DNA of 64,000 bases from Flavisolibacter amylovorans (GTDB lineage Bacteria; Bacteroidota; Bacteroidia; Chitinophagales; Chitinophagaceae), in NCBI RefSeq assembly GCF_039541815.1, contig NZ_BAABGY010000006.1, forward strand, positions 62,001-126,000. Reading direction: 5' to 3'. Below are positions 1-7,753 of the stretch, piece by piece. Position numbers and translations under genes: made by a program. The notes beneath the pieces were generated by a model. It saw only the letters and a list, made by a program, of their open reading frames with translations. It was not told the DNA's origin and made no database searches. Within the stretch, counting starts at the first letter, position 1. Every line of letters begins with the position of its first letter.

Positions 1-551
1 TCGAGGTGGGCCGTAACGATGCGGACCTCGCCGGGGCGGATCGCTGTGACCTCCTCCGCCAGTGACGCGTCGCGGCGGCCCAGCGAGGTGATGTTGCGCA
101 GGTAGGGAAGCTGGAGCATACGGCGCAACGCGTCGTTCATCCACACCACGTCGCCCGAGTCGAGCTCGTAGGAGAGGATGCCCGTGTCCACGAGCTCCAG
201 GATCTTCTGCAGGTACTGGTACTGGGTCTCCTTCTCTTTCGAGATGACCTTGAAGGCCGACGTGATCTCGTTGAAGCCGCGGCGAAGCGACTGCAGGTCG
301 GCGGGCGCATGACGCACGTCGAACTGGCGCGAGAAGTCGCGGTAGTGGATCGATTCGATGAACTGGTCGAGCTCCTCGCGGGTCTTGGCCTGGTAGCGCA
401 CAAACTCCCAGAGCTGCCAGGCGATGAGCGGCGCGATCAGGGCTGCCAGGATAAAAAGCCCCTTTGCCAGCGCAACGGCGGCTGCCAGCAGCGACACGAA
501 GAGCAGCAGGGTGCGCAGGAGGATGCGCGCCGGGTATTGGCTAAAGGTCAT
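1..551 (-). CDS. Sensor histidine kinase, N-terminal part (partial at window edge)
   Basis: This is the start of a membrane sensor kinase whose remainder lies beyond the left edge; 183 codons are visible. The ATG (549-551) overlaps the last codons of the upstream response regulator by 11 bp, so the two are translationally coupled. Two hydrophobic segments (about residues 9-30 and 32-50) form a membrane hairpin. A charged stretch follows, with a HAMP-like or coiled linker up to about residue 110 and then the beginning of a PAS domain containing LVDTGILSYE and WMNDAL. The H-box and ATPase domain are not in view, so kinase activity is inferred from the PAS start and from pairing with an NtrC-type regulator. 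This regulator-kinase order next to an FtsX-type efflux operon is common in Bacteroidota. Confidence 0.8.
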   Translation of the reverse strand, partial: MTFSQYPARILLRTLLLFVSLLAAAVALAKGLFILAALIAPLIAWQLWEFVRYQAKTREELDQFIESIHYRDFSRQFDVRHAPADLQSLRRGFNEITSAFKVISKEKETQYQYLQKILELVDTGILSYELDSGDVVWMNDALRRMLQLPYLRNITSLGRRDASLAEEVTAIRPGEVRIVTAHL

Positions 552-1893
552 ACTTGTTGAGGCGGCGGTAGAGTGCCGTGCGCGTGATGCCGAGGTCACG
601 GGCGGCTTTGGAGATATTTCCGTTGTGTTTCTCGATCACCCGCAGGATCGTATTCTTCTCGAGGTTGCCGAGGTGGGTATCGTCGGTGCCGGCGGGCAGG
701 GCCGTCTCGATGGGGGAGAAGAGGAGGTCGCGCGCGGAGAGCACCGGCCCTTCGGCCATGATCACGGCCCGCTCGATGGCGTACTGCAGCTCGCGCACGT
801 TACCTGGGAAGGGATAGGCCCGCAGCTTCTCCTCCCCGGTCTCGTCGAGCTCCAGCACCGGCTTCAGGTACTTGGCGCAATAGGTGCGGATGAAATGACG
901 GGCAAGCAGCCCTATGTCGCTCCCCCGATGCCGCAGCGGCGGCACCGTGATCTCCACCGTATTTATGCGGTACACAAGGTCTTTGCGGAAATGCGCCTCG
1001 TTGGCGAGTTCGCTAAGCGGGCAGTTGGTAGCGCACACGAGGCGGATGTCGACGGGGATCGCCTCGTTGGAGCCGAGCCGCGTTACCTGCCGGTTCTGGA
1101 GCACGCTCAGGAGCTTGGCCTGCAGGTGCAGCGGGATGTTGCCGATCTCGTCGAGGAACAGCGTGCCGGTGTGGGCTTCCTCGAAGCGGCCGCGGCGGTC
1201 TTCGCGCGCGTCGGTGAAGGCGCCCTTGCGGTGGCCGAATAGTTCGCTTTCGAACAGCGATTCGGTGAGCGCGCCTACGTCCACTTTAACAAAGGGGCGT
1301 TGCGCGCGGAGCGAGCACTGGTGGATGGCGCGGGCGATGAGTTCCTTGCCGGTGCCGTTCTCGCCGAGAATGAGGATGTTGGCGTCGGTGGGCGCCACCT
1401 TCTGGATCTTGTAAAAGATGTCCTGCATCACGTCGGAGGCGCCGAGCAGCTCGCTTTCGAAGGGGGTAGCGCCCGTATTCTTACGGGGCCCGCGCTCCGA
1501 CGAGCGCCGGTCCATGGCCTCGCGCAGCGTTTCGAGCAGCCGCTCGTTGTGCCAGGGCTTAACCATGAAGTCGAAGGCGCCTTCCTTGAGCGAGCGGATG
1601 GCCAGGTCGATGGCGCCATAGGCGGTGATCATGATCACCGCCGCCCCGGAGCGGTATTCCTCCTTGATCTTCTTCAGCCAGTAGATGCCTTCATTCCCGG
1701 TATTGATGGAGGAGTTGAAGTTCATGTCGAGCAGGATGAGGTCGTACTCCTGCTTCGACAGGTGGTGGCGGATCTCTTCGGGATTCTTTTCGATCGTGAT
1801 GCTCTTCACTTCGGGCTTCAGCAGGAGGCGCACGGCCGTGAGCACGTCCACGTCATCATCGATCACCAGCACGGAGGCATTTTTCAGGGACAT
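541..1893 (-). CDS. Sigma-54-dependent response regulator (NtrC family)
   Basis: Activator of sigma-54 RNA polymerase, 450 residues, with the complete three-domain layout. The receiver domain (about 1-125) has the acidic pocket IDDD and the phospho-accepting Asp56 in LILLDMN. The AAA+ domain (about 150-385) has a Walker A motif GENGTGKE, the ESELFGH segment, the sigma-54-contacting loop as GAFTDA (a variant of GAFTGA) and Walker B FLDEIG. The C-terminus has a Fis-type helix-turn-helix (NISKAARDLGITRTALYRRL). It lies 9 bp downstream of the unknown 255-residue gene and overlaps the kinase gene. Two tandem 16-bp palindromes at 2762-2798, in front of the divergent efflux operon, are the likely binding sites, so the operon is its probable target. 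No rpoN is in the window. Confidence 0.95.
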   Translation of the reverse strand: MSLKNASVLVIDDDVDVLTAVRLLLKPEVKSITIEKNPEEIRHHLSKQEYDLILLDMNFNSSINTGNEGIYWLKKIKEEYRSGAAVIMITAYGAIDLAIRSLKEGAFDFMVKPWHNERLLETLREAMDRRSSERGPRKNTGATPFESELLGASDVMQDIFYKIQKVAPTDANILILGENGTGKELIARAIHQCSLRAQRPFVKVDVGALTESLFESELFGHRKGAFTDAREDRRGRFEEAHTGTLFLDEIGNIPLHLQAKLLSVLQNRQVTRLGSNEAIPVDIRLVCATNCPLSELANEAHFRKDLVYRINTVEITVPPLRHRGSDIGLLARHFIRTYCAKYLKPVLELDETGEEKLRAYPFPGNVRELQYAIERAVIMAEGPVLSARDLLFSPIETALPAGTDDTHLGNLEKNTILRVIEKHNGNISKAARDLGITRTALYRRLNKYDL

Positions 1894-1902
1894 AAGCAGT
1901 TA

Positions 1903-2670
1903 TTATTGGGGATTGCGATCAGCTGTCGGTTCGGGAAAAGGCGGTGCGGGCGGATAGCTCACCCAGCGCTCACCGGTATCGGCATACCCGGCGCGGATCC
2001 AGCTTTCAAGGCCGAATGCCTTGTCGCCAACGGGAGCGGCTGTGATGTCGGGGTACAGGTGGAACAGCGCATGGTACACCTTGTTGTGTTCACCGTCGCT
2101 CATGCGCACGCGCAAACCTGCGATCTCCATACAGTAGATATAATAGGGCACAAAACGAAACCCGGGATAGGTGCTTTCCGCGGCGCGCATCAGGGCCCGG
2201 AAGCCGTCTTCGTATTCGGCAAACGGACTCACCACCATACAGTTTGTAACAGCAACCTTTTCTTCCGGCCAGGTGATCACCGAATGGTCGAAGCCTACGA
2301 TCGTGTAGTATGGCCCGATCAGGCTTACACTCATATGAAGCTCCTTGGTGCGGGTGAGGTTGCCGGTGCGCTGCGTGGCCAGTACGGCGCAAATGCTGAT
2401 GCTGGGCGAGTAGCCGTACGTGGTGCCGTACACCCTTCGCTTTATTGCTGCCCGGACGTTTTTCATGATTTCAGCCAAAAGCTTGCTGTATTGCCGCCGG
2501 TTGTACAACGGCGCCATCGCTGCCTCGAGCTTCGCGCTTTCCGGAGCGGTGGCCGGTGCCGGGCCGTCGAGGAAGGTACCCAGCGGGTAGTGCTCCTTGA
2601 TGACCCCGTAGAGTGGCCACAGGTCGAACTTTTCTTCATCGAAGGCAAATCGGGGGATGAGCGTATGCAT
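1903..2670 (-). CDS. Conserved hypothetical protein (255 aa) heading the regulator operon
   Basis: I do not recognise the family. The product is soluble (no signal peptide or membrane helix), with aromatic-rich stretches such as TYGYSPSISICAV and GFRFVPYYIYCMEIAG. Codon use matches the neighbours and the stop is 9 bp before the response regulator start, so this gene, the regulator and the kinase probably form one transcript. It is divergent from the efflux operon, which places it in the same regulatory unit. It could be an accessory protein of the two-component system, but nothing in the sequence says what it does. Confidence 0.7.
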   Translation of the reverse strand: MHTLIPRFAFDEEKFDLWPLYGVIKEHYPLGTFLDGPAPATAPESAKLEAAMAPLYNRRQYSKLLAEIMKNVRAAIKRRVYGTTYGYSPSISICAVLATQRTGNLTRTKELHMSVSLIGPYYTIVGFDHSVITWPEEKVAVTNCMVVSPFAEYEDGFRALMRAAESTYPGFRFVPYYIYCMEIAGLRVRMSDGEHNKVYHALFHLYPDITAAPVGDKAFGLESWIRAGYADTGERWVSYPPAPPFPEPTADRNPQ

Positions 2671-2761
2671 GTAAGCAGTTGGTCATACGAAACTAAGAAT
2701 TATGCCGGTCCTGTAACTGCCTGATAATGAGGGGCGGCAGGCGCGCCGCTCATCACGTCAC

Positions 2762-2798
2762 TGTACGGATCCGGACACTTTTTGTGCGGAAGCGTACA
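2762..2798. promoter_or_regulatory. Two tandem palindromic operators, likely enhancer of the efflux operon
   Basis: Two 16-bp imperfect palindromes of the form TGTNCGG-N2-CNGNACA lie at 2762-2777 (TGTACGGATCCGGACA) and 2783-2798 (TGTGCGGAAGCGTACA). Their centres are 21 bp apart, two helical turns. They sit between the divergent response-regulator operon and the adaptor gene, 130-170 bp upstream of the preferred adaptor start, a usual place for sigma-54 activator sites. A TGGCA element at 2852 could be a -24 box, but no convincing -12 GC partner follows at the right spacing. The palindromes are seen directly; assigning them to the adjacent NtrC-type regulator is inference. Confidence 0.65.
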
Positions 2799-2929
2799 GT
2801 TGCTTCCAACGGCCGGGTTGTAATCGTTTGAAAATCAGCGCTTTTTAATTCTGGCATTCCTTTCCTTACAAAGTGTTCGACACTGAACCCGTACCGGCGC
2901 CTGCCGGACACCACCAAAACAGCAACCAC

Positions 2930-4183
2930 GTGGACCGTAAGATCGAAAAGAAGACATGGACGAAAAAGCGGATCCTGGCCATTGCCGGGGTCGTTGCCCT
3001 CATCGGCCTCATCACCGCCTCCTTCGCCCTGGGCGGCGGCGGCAGCAAACTGAATGTGCAAAGCGAGCGCATCACCGTATCCGAGGTGAAGCAAGGCGCC
3101 TTCCAGGAGTTCATCCCCGTCAATGGCGTCATCATGCCGCTCACCACCATCTACCTCGATGCGGTGGAAGGCGGAAGGGTGGAGGAGAAGCTCGTGGAGG
3201 ACGGCGCCGTGGTGCGCAAGGGCCAGCCCATTCTGCGCCTCTCCAACACCGACCTCGAGCTGAGCCTCGTGAACCAGCAGACATCGGTGTATAACCTGAT
3301 CACGCAGATGCAGATTGCCCGCAACGCCGCGCAGCAGAACACCACTACCAAGCTGAACCAGATGACCGACGTGGAGAGCACCCTCAAGGAAGCAAAGCGC
3401 GTGTACGAGCTGAATAAAACGCTGTACGAGCAAAAGGCCATCGGGCTCCAGGAGTTCAAACAGTCGGAGAACAACTACCAGTACCAGCTCGAAAAGAAAA
3501 AGCTCACCGAGCAGATACTCGCGCAGGACAAGACCTCCAACGCCCAGCAGGTAGCGCAGGCGCAGACCTCCTTCCGCGGCGCCGCCACGGCCCTCGACGT
3601 GATGAAGCGCAAGGTGGGCGACCTCATCGTGCGTGCCCCGGTCGACGGTCAGCTGACCTCGCTCGAAGCCGAGATCGGGCAGAGCAAGAACAAGGGCGAG
3701 CGCCTCGGCCAGATCGATGTGCTCAACGGCTACAAAGTGCGCGTGGACATCGACGAGCACTACCTGCCGCGCGTGTTCAACGGGCTGCAGGGCGAGGCCA
3801 CCCTGGCCGGCAAGACCTACACCCTCACGATCACCAAGATCTATACCCAGGTGGCCAACAACCGCTTCCAGGTAGACATGCGCTTCGAGGGCGCCGTGCC
3901 CGACGGCATCCGCCGCGGACAGACGCTGCAGATCCGCCTTGCACTGAGCGACGAGACGCAGGCGCTGCTCCTTCCGAAGGGCGGCTTCTACCAGCAATCC
4001 GGCGGCAACTGGGTATTCCGCGTGAGCCCCGACGGCAGCACCGCCTACAAGGTGGACGTGCAGCTGGGCCGGCAGAACCCCGATTATTACGAGGTGATGA
4101 GCGGACTTAAGCCGGGCGACAAGGTGATCACCTCGAGCTACGAGACCTACACCAACATGCAGGAGCTCACAATCAAAAAGTAA
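2930..4183 (+). CDS. Efflux periplasmic adaptor subunit (HlyD/MacA family)
   Basis: Membrane fusion protein linking inner-membrane ABC components to the outer-membrane channel, 417 residues from the GTG at 2930. An upstream in-frame GTG at 2873 would add 19 Pro/His-rich residues that look non-coding. The 2930 start gives a short basic N-terminus (DRKIEKKTWTKKR) directly before the membrane anchor (IAGVVALIGLITASFAL), as expected for this family. A biotinyl-lipoyl-like half-motif (VEEKLVEDGAVVRKGQPILRL), a long coiled-coil hairpin and the second half (LIVRAPVDGQLTSLEAEIGQ) follow, then beta-barrel and membrane-proximal domains. It is the first gene of the operon with ATPases, FtsX permeases and TolC. 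Confidence 0.9.
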   Translation: MDRKIEKKTWTKKRILAIAGVVALIGLITASFALGGGGSKLNVQSERITVSEVKQGAFQEFIPVNGVIMPLTTIYLDAVEGGRVEEKLVEDGAVVRKGQPILRLSNTDLELSLVNQQTSVYNLITQMQIARNAAQQNTTTKLNQMTDVESTLKEAKRVYELNKTLYEQKAIGLQEFKQSENNYQYQLEKKKLTEQILAQDKTSNAQQVAQAQTSFRGAATALDVMKRKVGDLIVRAPVDGQLTSLEAEIGQSKNKGERLGQIDVLNGYKVRVDIDEHYLPRVFNGLQGEATLAGKTYTLTITKIYTQVANNRFQVDMRFEGAVPDGIRRGQTLQIRLALSDETQALLLPKGGFYQQSGGNWVFRVSPDGSTAYKVDVQLGRQNPDYYEVMSGLKPGDKVITSSYETYTNMQELTIKK

Positions 4184-4212
4184 CCGCGGGCCCTCCGCGC
4201 CAAACCAACGCC

Positions 4213-4344
4213 ATGAAGGTATTGCTGCTGTTCTGCCTCCTGAGTTGCGCCACCTGCGGCCGTTCGCGCGTAGAGCCACCGGCGGAGCCTGGTGCCGCCG
4301 ATGTCGGATGCCCGCTGAACCCGATCACGCTTTCTTTCTACTAG
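4213..4344 (+). CDS. Small putative lipoprotein (43 aa)
   Basis: A short ORF begins with ATG 30 bp after the adaptor stop. It encodes a Lys then a hydrophobic stretch ending in a lipobox-like LLSC, followed by a short Arg/Pro/Glu-rich tail and a TAG stop. It lies in the operon between the adaptor and the first ATPase, on the same strand. A lipoprotein signal in so short a frame is suggestive, but codon evidence is limited and no homologue is known to me. It could be a processed lipopeptide, an accessory subunit or a chance ORF. Confidence 0.4.
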   Translation: MKVLLLFCLLSCATCGRSRVEPPAEPGAADVGCPLNPITLSFY

Positions 4345-4423
4345 CAATTTTTTATAAACGATACCAACGCTGACCGCCGAAGCCCCCGCTGACCGCCGGA
4401 AGCCGATCCTCAAAACTTCAAAC

Positions 4424-5101
4424 ATGATCAAGATCAAAGACCTCGAAAAGATCTACCGCACCGAAGACGTGGAGACCGTCGCCCTCAACAAGCTTTCCTT
4501 CGAGGTGAAGGAAGGAGAATTCATTTCGGTGATGGGCCCCTCGGGCTGCGGCAAGAGTACGCTGCTCAACATCCTCGGCCTGCTCGACGATCCCGATTCC
4601 GGCTCCTTCCTGTTCAACGGAACGGAGGTGGCGCACTTCAACGAGCGCAAGCGCGCCGAGCTGCGCAAGCGCAACATCGGCTTCGTGTTCCAGAACTTCA
4701 ACCTCATCGACGAGCTGTCGGTGTTCGAGAACGTGGAGCTCCCACTCATCTACCTGGGTGTAAAAGGCGGCGAGCGCAAGAAGCGCGTGGAAGACGTGCT
4801 CGACAAGATGCAGATCATGCACCGCCGCAACCACTACCCGCAGCAACTCTCCGGTGGTCAGCAGCAGCGCGTGGCCGTGGCCCGCGCCGTGGTCAACAAC
4901 CCGAAGCTGATTCTCGCCGACGAGCCCACGGGCAACCTCGACTCGTCCAACGGCAACGAGGTGATGCAGCTGCTCACCGACCTCAACGAGCAAGGCACCA
5001 CCATCGTAATGGTGACGCACTCCGAGCACGACGCCCGCTACAGCCACCGCATCATCCGCATGCTCGACGGCCAGGCCGTGCTCGAGAATTTGATGGTGTG
5101 A
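4424..5101 (+). CDS. ABC transporter ATP-binding protein (MacB/LolD type)
   Basis: ATPase of 225 residues driving the FtsX-type permeases. All nucleotide-binding motifs are intact: Walker A GPSGCGKST, Q-loop VFQNFNLI, signature LSGGQQQR, Walker B LILADEP followed by TGNLDSSNG, and H-loop VTHSEHD. The size and the EPTGNLDS motif are typical of the LolD/MacB/FtsE branch, which powers mechanotransmission rather than pore transport. It follows the small lipoprotein ORF and is separated from the first permease by a gap holding heptad repeats. Confidence 0.95.
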   Translation: MIKIKDLEKIYRTEDVETVALNKLSFEVKEGEFISVMGPSGCGKSTLLNILGLLDDPDSGSFLFNGTEVAHFNERKRAELRKRNIGFVFQNFNLIDELSVFENVELPLIYLGVKGGERKKRVEDVLDKMQIMHRRNHYPQQLSGGQQQRVAVARAVVNNPKLILADEPTGNLDSSNGNEVMQLLTDLNEQGTTIVMVTHSEHDARYSHRIIRMLDGQAVLENLMV

Positions 5102-5103
5102 CC

Positions 5104-5229
5104 GGAAATCGGGAATCGGCAATCGGGAATCGGGAAAGATCAGATTGTGCTGCACTCCTGCACTGATTGCTTTTTGCCGAACCTTATACAACGGGAAGTC
5201 ATTGCCGATTCCCGATTGCCGATTGCCGG
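5104..5229. repeat. Inverted arrays of heptanucleotide repeats inside the efflux operon
   Basis: The gap between the ATPase and the first permease holds tandem 7-mers (GGGAATC and GGCAATC) in forward orientation at 5104-5137. The complementary 7-mers (GATTCCC, GATTGCC) occur at 5201-5229, separated by about 63 bp of unrelated sequence. The arms could pair as a long imperfect hairpin in the mRNA. An ATG at 5145 is in frame with the permease, but the residues it would add are just translated repeat, which argues for the start at 5268. Confidence 0.8.
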
Positions 5230-5267
5230 CTCCTTTCATGCATCTCCCACTAAAGAAACCACCTCCC

Positions 5268-7694
5268 ATGCTCCGCAATTACCTGAAGATCGCCTGGCGC
5301 AACCTGATGCGCCACAAGCTCACCTCCGGCATCAACCTGTTCGGGCTCGCCGTGGGCCTTACCTGCTGCCTGCTCATCGGGCTTTACATCACCCACGAAT
5401 TGAGCTACGACCGCCAGCACCCGCAGGCAAAGAATACCTATCGCCTCGAGCGCACCTTCCTGAACTTCAACGACGGTTCGGTGTCGCTGCAGCTTTCGGC
5501 GGTGGCGCCTCCGTTCGCCGGCCTGGTGCAGAACGACTTTCCCGAGGTCAAGACCATCACGCGCCTGCTGCCCAACGGGCAAACGGCCTTCCGCTTCGGC
5601 GAAAAGATGTTCTATGAGCCCAACGTCTATTTCGCCGACGAGCACCTGCCCAAGGTGTTCGACTTCACCCTGCTGCGCGGCAACCCGGCGAAGGCGCTGC
5701 AGGACCCCTTCAGCGTGGTGCTGTCGGAGGAAGTGGCAAAGAAATATTTCGGCGACACCGACCCGCTCAACCAGCTCGTACAGCTCGATAACAACCTGCC
5801 CTGCAAGGTCACCGGCGTATACAAAGCGTTTGCCCCCAACACCCACTTGCACCCGGCGGCGCTCATCTCCTTCAACACGCTGCGCGACTCCAGTATCTAC
5901 GGCGAGCAGAACCTGCGCACCAACTTCGGGAACAACGCCTTCTTTACCTACCTCGTACTGCCCGCGGGCTACGACCCAGCGCGCCTGCAGGCCCAGTTCC
6001 CGGCCTTCCAGGATCGTCACCTGCCCTCCGACGACAATGGCTCCATCAAGCCCTCCAAGTATTCGCGCCTGTCGCTCCGCGCGCTCACCGACATTCACCT
6101 GCATTCGCACCTCGACGACGAGGCGGAGCCCAACGGCGACATCAAGCGGGTATATATCTTCTCGGTGATCGCACTCTTCATCCTGCTCATCGCCTGCATC
6201 AACTACATGAACCTGTCGACGGCGCGCTCGCTGCTGCGGGCCCGAGAAATCGGGGTGCGCAAGGTGATCGGCGCGCAGCGGAAGGAACTCATCGCCCAGT
6301 TCCTGATGGAGTCGGTACTCATCACCCTGCTGGCTACGGTCATCGCCGTGGCCGCTACCGTGCTGCTGCTGCCCTGGATCAACCGCACGGCGGGCACCGA
6401 CCTCTCCGTGACCACCCTGCTGCGTCCGGCCTTCCTGCTGCCGTTGCTGCTCGTGCCTTTTATCGTGGGCGGCCTCGCCGGCATCTACCCGGCCCTGTTC
6501 CTCTCCAACTTCCAGCCGATCCAGGTGCTCAAGGGCTTCCTGCGCGTGGGCAGCGGCAGCCTCTCGCTCCGCAAGGCGCTGGTGGTGCTGCAGTTCTCGG
6601 TGTCCATCATCCTCATCATCGCCACGGCCGTCGTGTTCCGTCAGCTGTCTTACCTGCAGCAAAAGAACCTGGGCTACGACCGCGAGCAGGTGGTGACGCT
6701 GTTCAACAACAGCGGGCTCGATGGTCGCTTCGCTGCGTTCCGCAACGACCTGATGGCGAGCCGCAACATCACCGGCGTGGCCCGGTCTACCCGTATTCCT
6801 ACGGGCCGCCTGCTCGACTCGCGCGGCTCCATGCTCCGCAGCGGCGACTCGCTCGCGCCCACCGGCGCCGACATCAAGTATGTGCTGGCCGACGAGGACT
6901 TCATTCCCGTATACAATATGCAGATGGCCGCCGGCCGCAACTTCGACCGGGCACGCGGCAGCGACTCGACAGGGTTCGTGCTCAACGAAGCCGCTACCCG
7001 GGTGCTTGGTGTCAAACGTCCCGCGGATATCGTGGGGCAGGTCTTCCAGTACGGCGGCGTCCAGGGTACGGTGATCGGGGTCATGCGCGACTTCCATTTC
7101 GAATCGCTGCACCAGCGCATCATCCCGCTCGTACTGGCCAAGGCGCCTCCCGGTAATGGCTACGGCCGCCTCTCGATAAAGGTCTCGGGCGACGTACGGG
7201 CAGCGCTGGCGCACCTCGAGTCGACCTGGAAGAAATACCTGCCGCAGGCGCCCTTCGACTACAGTTTCCTGGACGCGAGCTATGCCGCCCTTTATGCCTC
7301 GGAGCAGCGCCAGGCAAAGCTCTTTACGACCTTTGCTGCCGTTGCCCTGTTCATCGCCTGCCTCGGGCTGCTTGGCCTGTCGGTGTTCGCCATCAGCCAG
7401 CGCATCAAGGAGATCGGTATCCGCAAGGTGCTGGGTGCCGATGCGGGAAGCATCGTATTTCTACTGAGCCGCGACTTCCTGCGCCCGGTGCTGCTGGCCA
7501 CCTGTATCTCCTTCCCGGTAGCCTGGTTCGTGATGAGCCGCTGGCTGCAGGACTTCGCCTACCGCATCGATATGCCCTGGTGGGTGTTCCTGGTAGCCGG
7601 AGCAGTAGCGGCGCTCGTCGCCTTCTGCACCGTGTCGCTCCAGGCCCTGCGGGCAGCATCGGCCAACCCCGTCAAGAACCTGCGCACCGAGTAA
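5268..7694 (+). CDS. FtsX/MacB-like ABC permease 1
   Basis: Large permease of 808 residues from the ATG at 5268 (MLRNYLKIAWRNL). It has the Bacteroidota duplicated layout: an N-terminal membrane helix (GINLFGLAVGLTCCLLIGLY), a MacB-type periplasmic core, three FtsX helices with the coupling motif ARSLLRAREIGVRKVIGA, then a second helix, core and FtsX block ending with ISQRIKEIGIRKVLGA. About eight membrane segments are expected. Proteins of this kind work with a MacB/LolD ATPase to move or extract substrates from the periplasm, but the substrate is unknown. It is the first of three homologous permeases in series. Confidence 0.92.
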   Translation: MLRNYLKIAWRNLMRHKLTSGINLFGLAVGLTCCLLIGLYITHELSYDRQHPQAKNTYRLERTFLNFNDGSVSLQLSAVAPPFAGLVQNDFPEVKTITRLLPNGQTAFRFGEKMFYEPNVYFADEHLPKVFDFTLLRGNPAKALQDPFSVVLSEEVAKKYFGDTDPLNQLVQLDNNLPCKVTGVYKAFAPNTHLHPAALISFNTLRDSSIYGEQNLRTNFGNNAFFTYLVLPAGYDPARLQAQFPAFQDRHLPSDDNGSIKPSKYSRLSLRALTDIHLHSHLDDEAEPNGDIKRVYIFSVIALFILLIACINYMNLSTARSLLRAREIGVRKVIGAQRKELIAQFLMESVLITLLATVIAVAATVLLLPWINRTAGTDLSVTTLLRPAFLLPLLLVPFIVGGLAGIYPALFLSNFQPIQVLKGFLRVGSGSLSLRKALVVLQFSVSIILIIATAVVFRQLSYLQQKNLGYDREQVVTLFNNSGLDGRFAAFRNDLMASRNITGVARSTRIPTGRLLDSRGSMLRSGDSLAPTGADIKYVLADEDFIPVYNMQMAAGRNFDRARGSDSTGFVLNEAATRVLGVKRPADIVGQVFQYGGVQGTVIGVMRDFHFESLHQRIIPLVLAKAPPGNGYGRLSIKVSGDVRAALAHLESTWKKYLPQAPFDYSFLDASYAALYASEQRQAKLFTTFAAVALFIACLGLLGLSVFAISQRIKEIGIRKVLGADAGSIVFLLSRDFLRPVLLATCISFPVAWFVMSRWLQDFAYRIDMPWWVFLVAGAVAALVAFCTVSLQALRAASANPVKNLRTE

Positions 7695-7753
7695 TTCCCT
7701 TCCGACACGCGTGGCGGCGCCTGCATACGGGCGCCGCCTGAAAATGAACACCC

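Noticed and set aside
2852..2872. Sigma-54 -24/-12 promoter before the adaptor gene
   Set aside because: A TGGCA element is present, but no GC dinucleotide lies at the required 10-bp spacing, so it was left as a possibility only.
2753..4279. A 508-codon minus-strand frame opposite the adaptor gene
   Set aside because: Shadow of the adaptor; the plus-strand frame has the clear membrane-fusion-protein domains.
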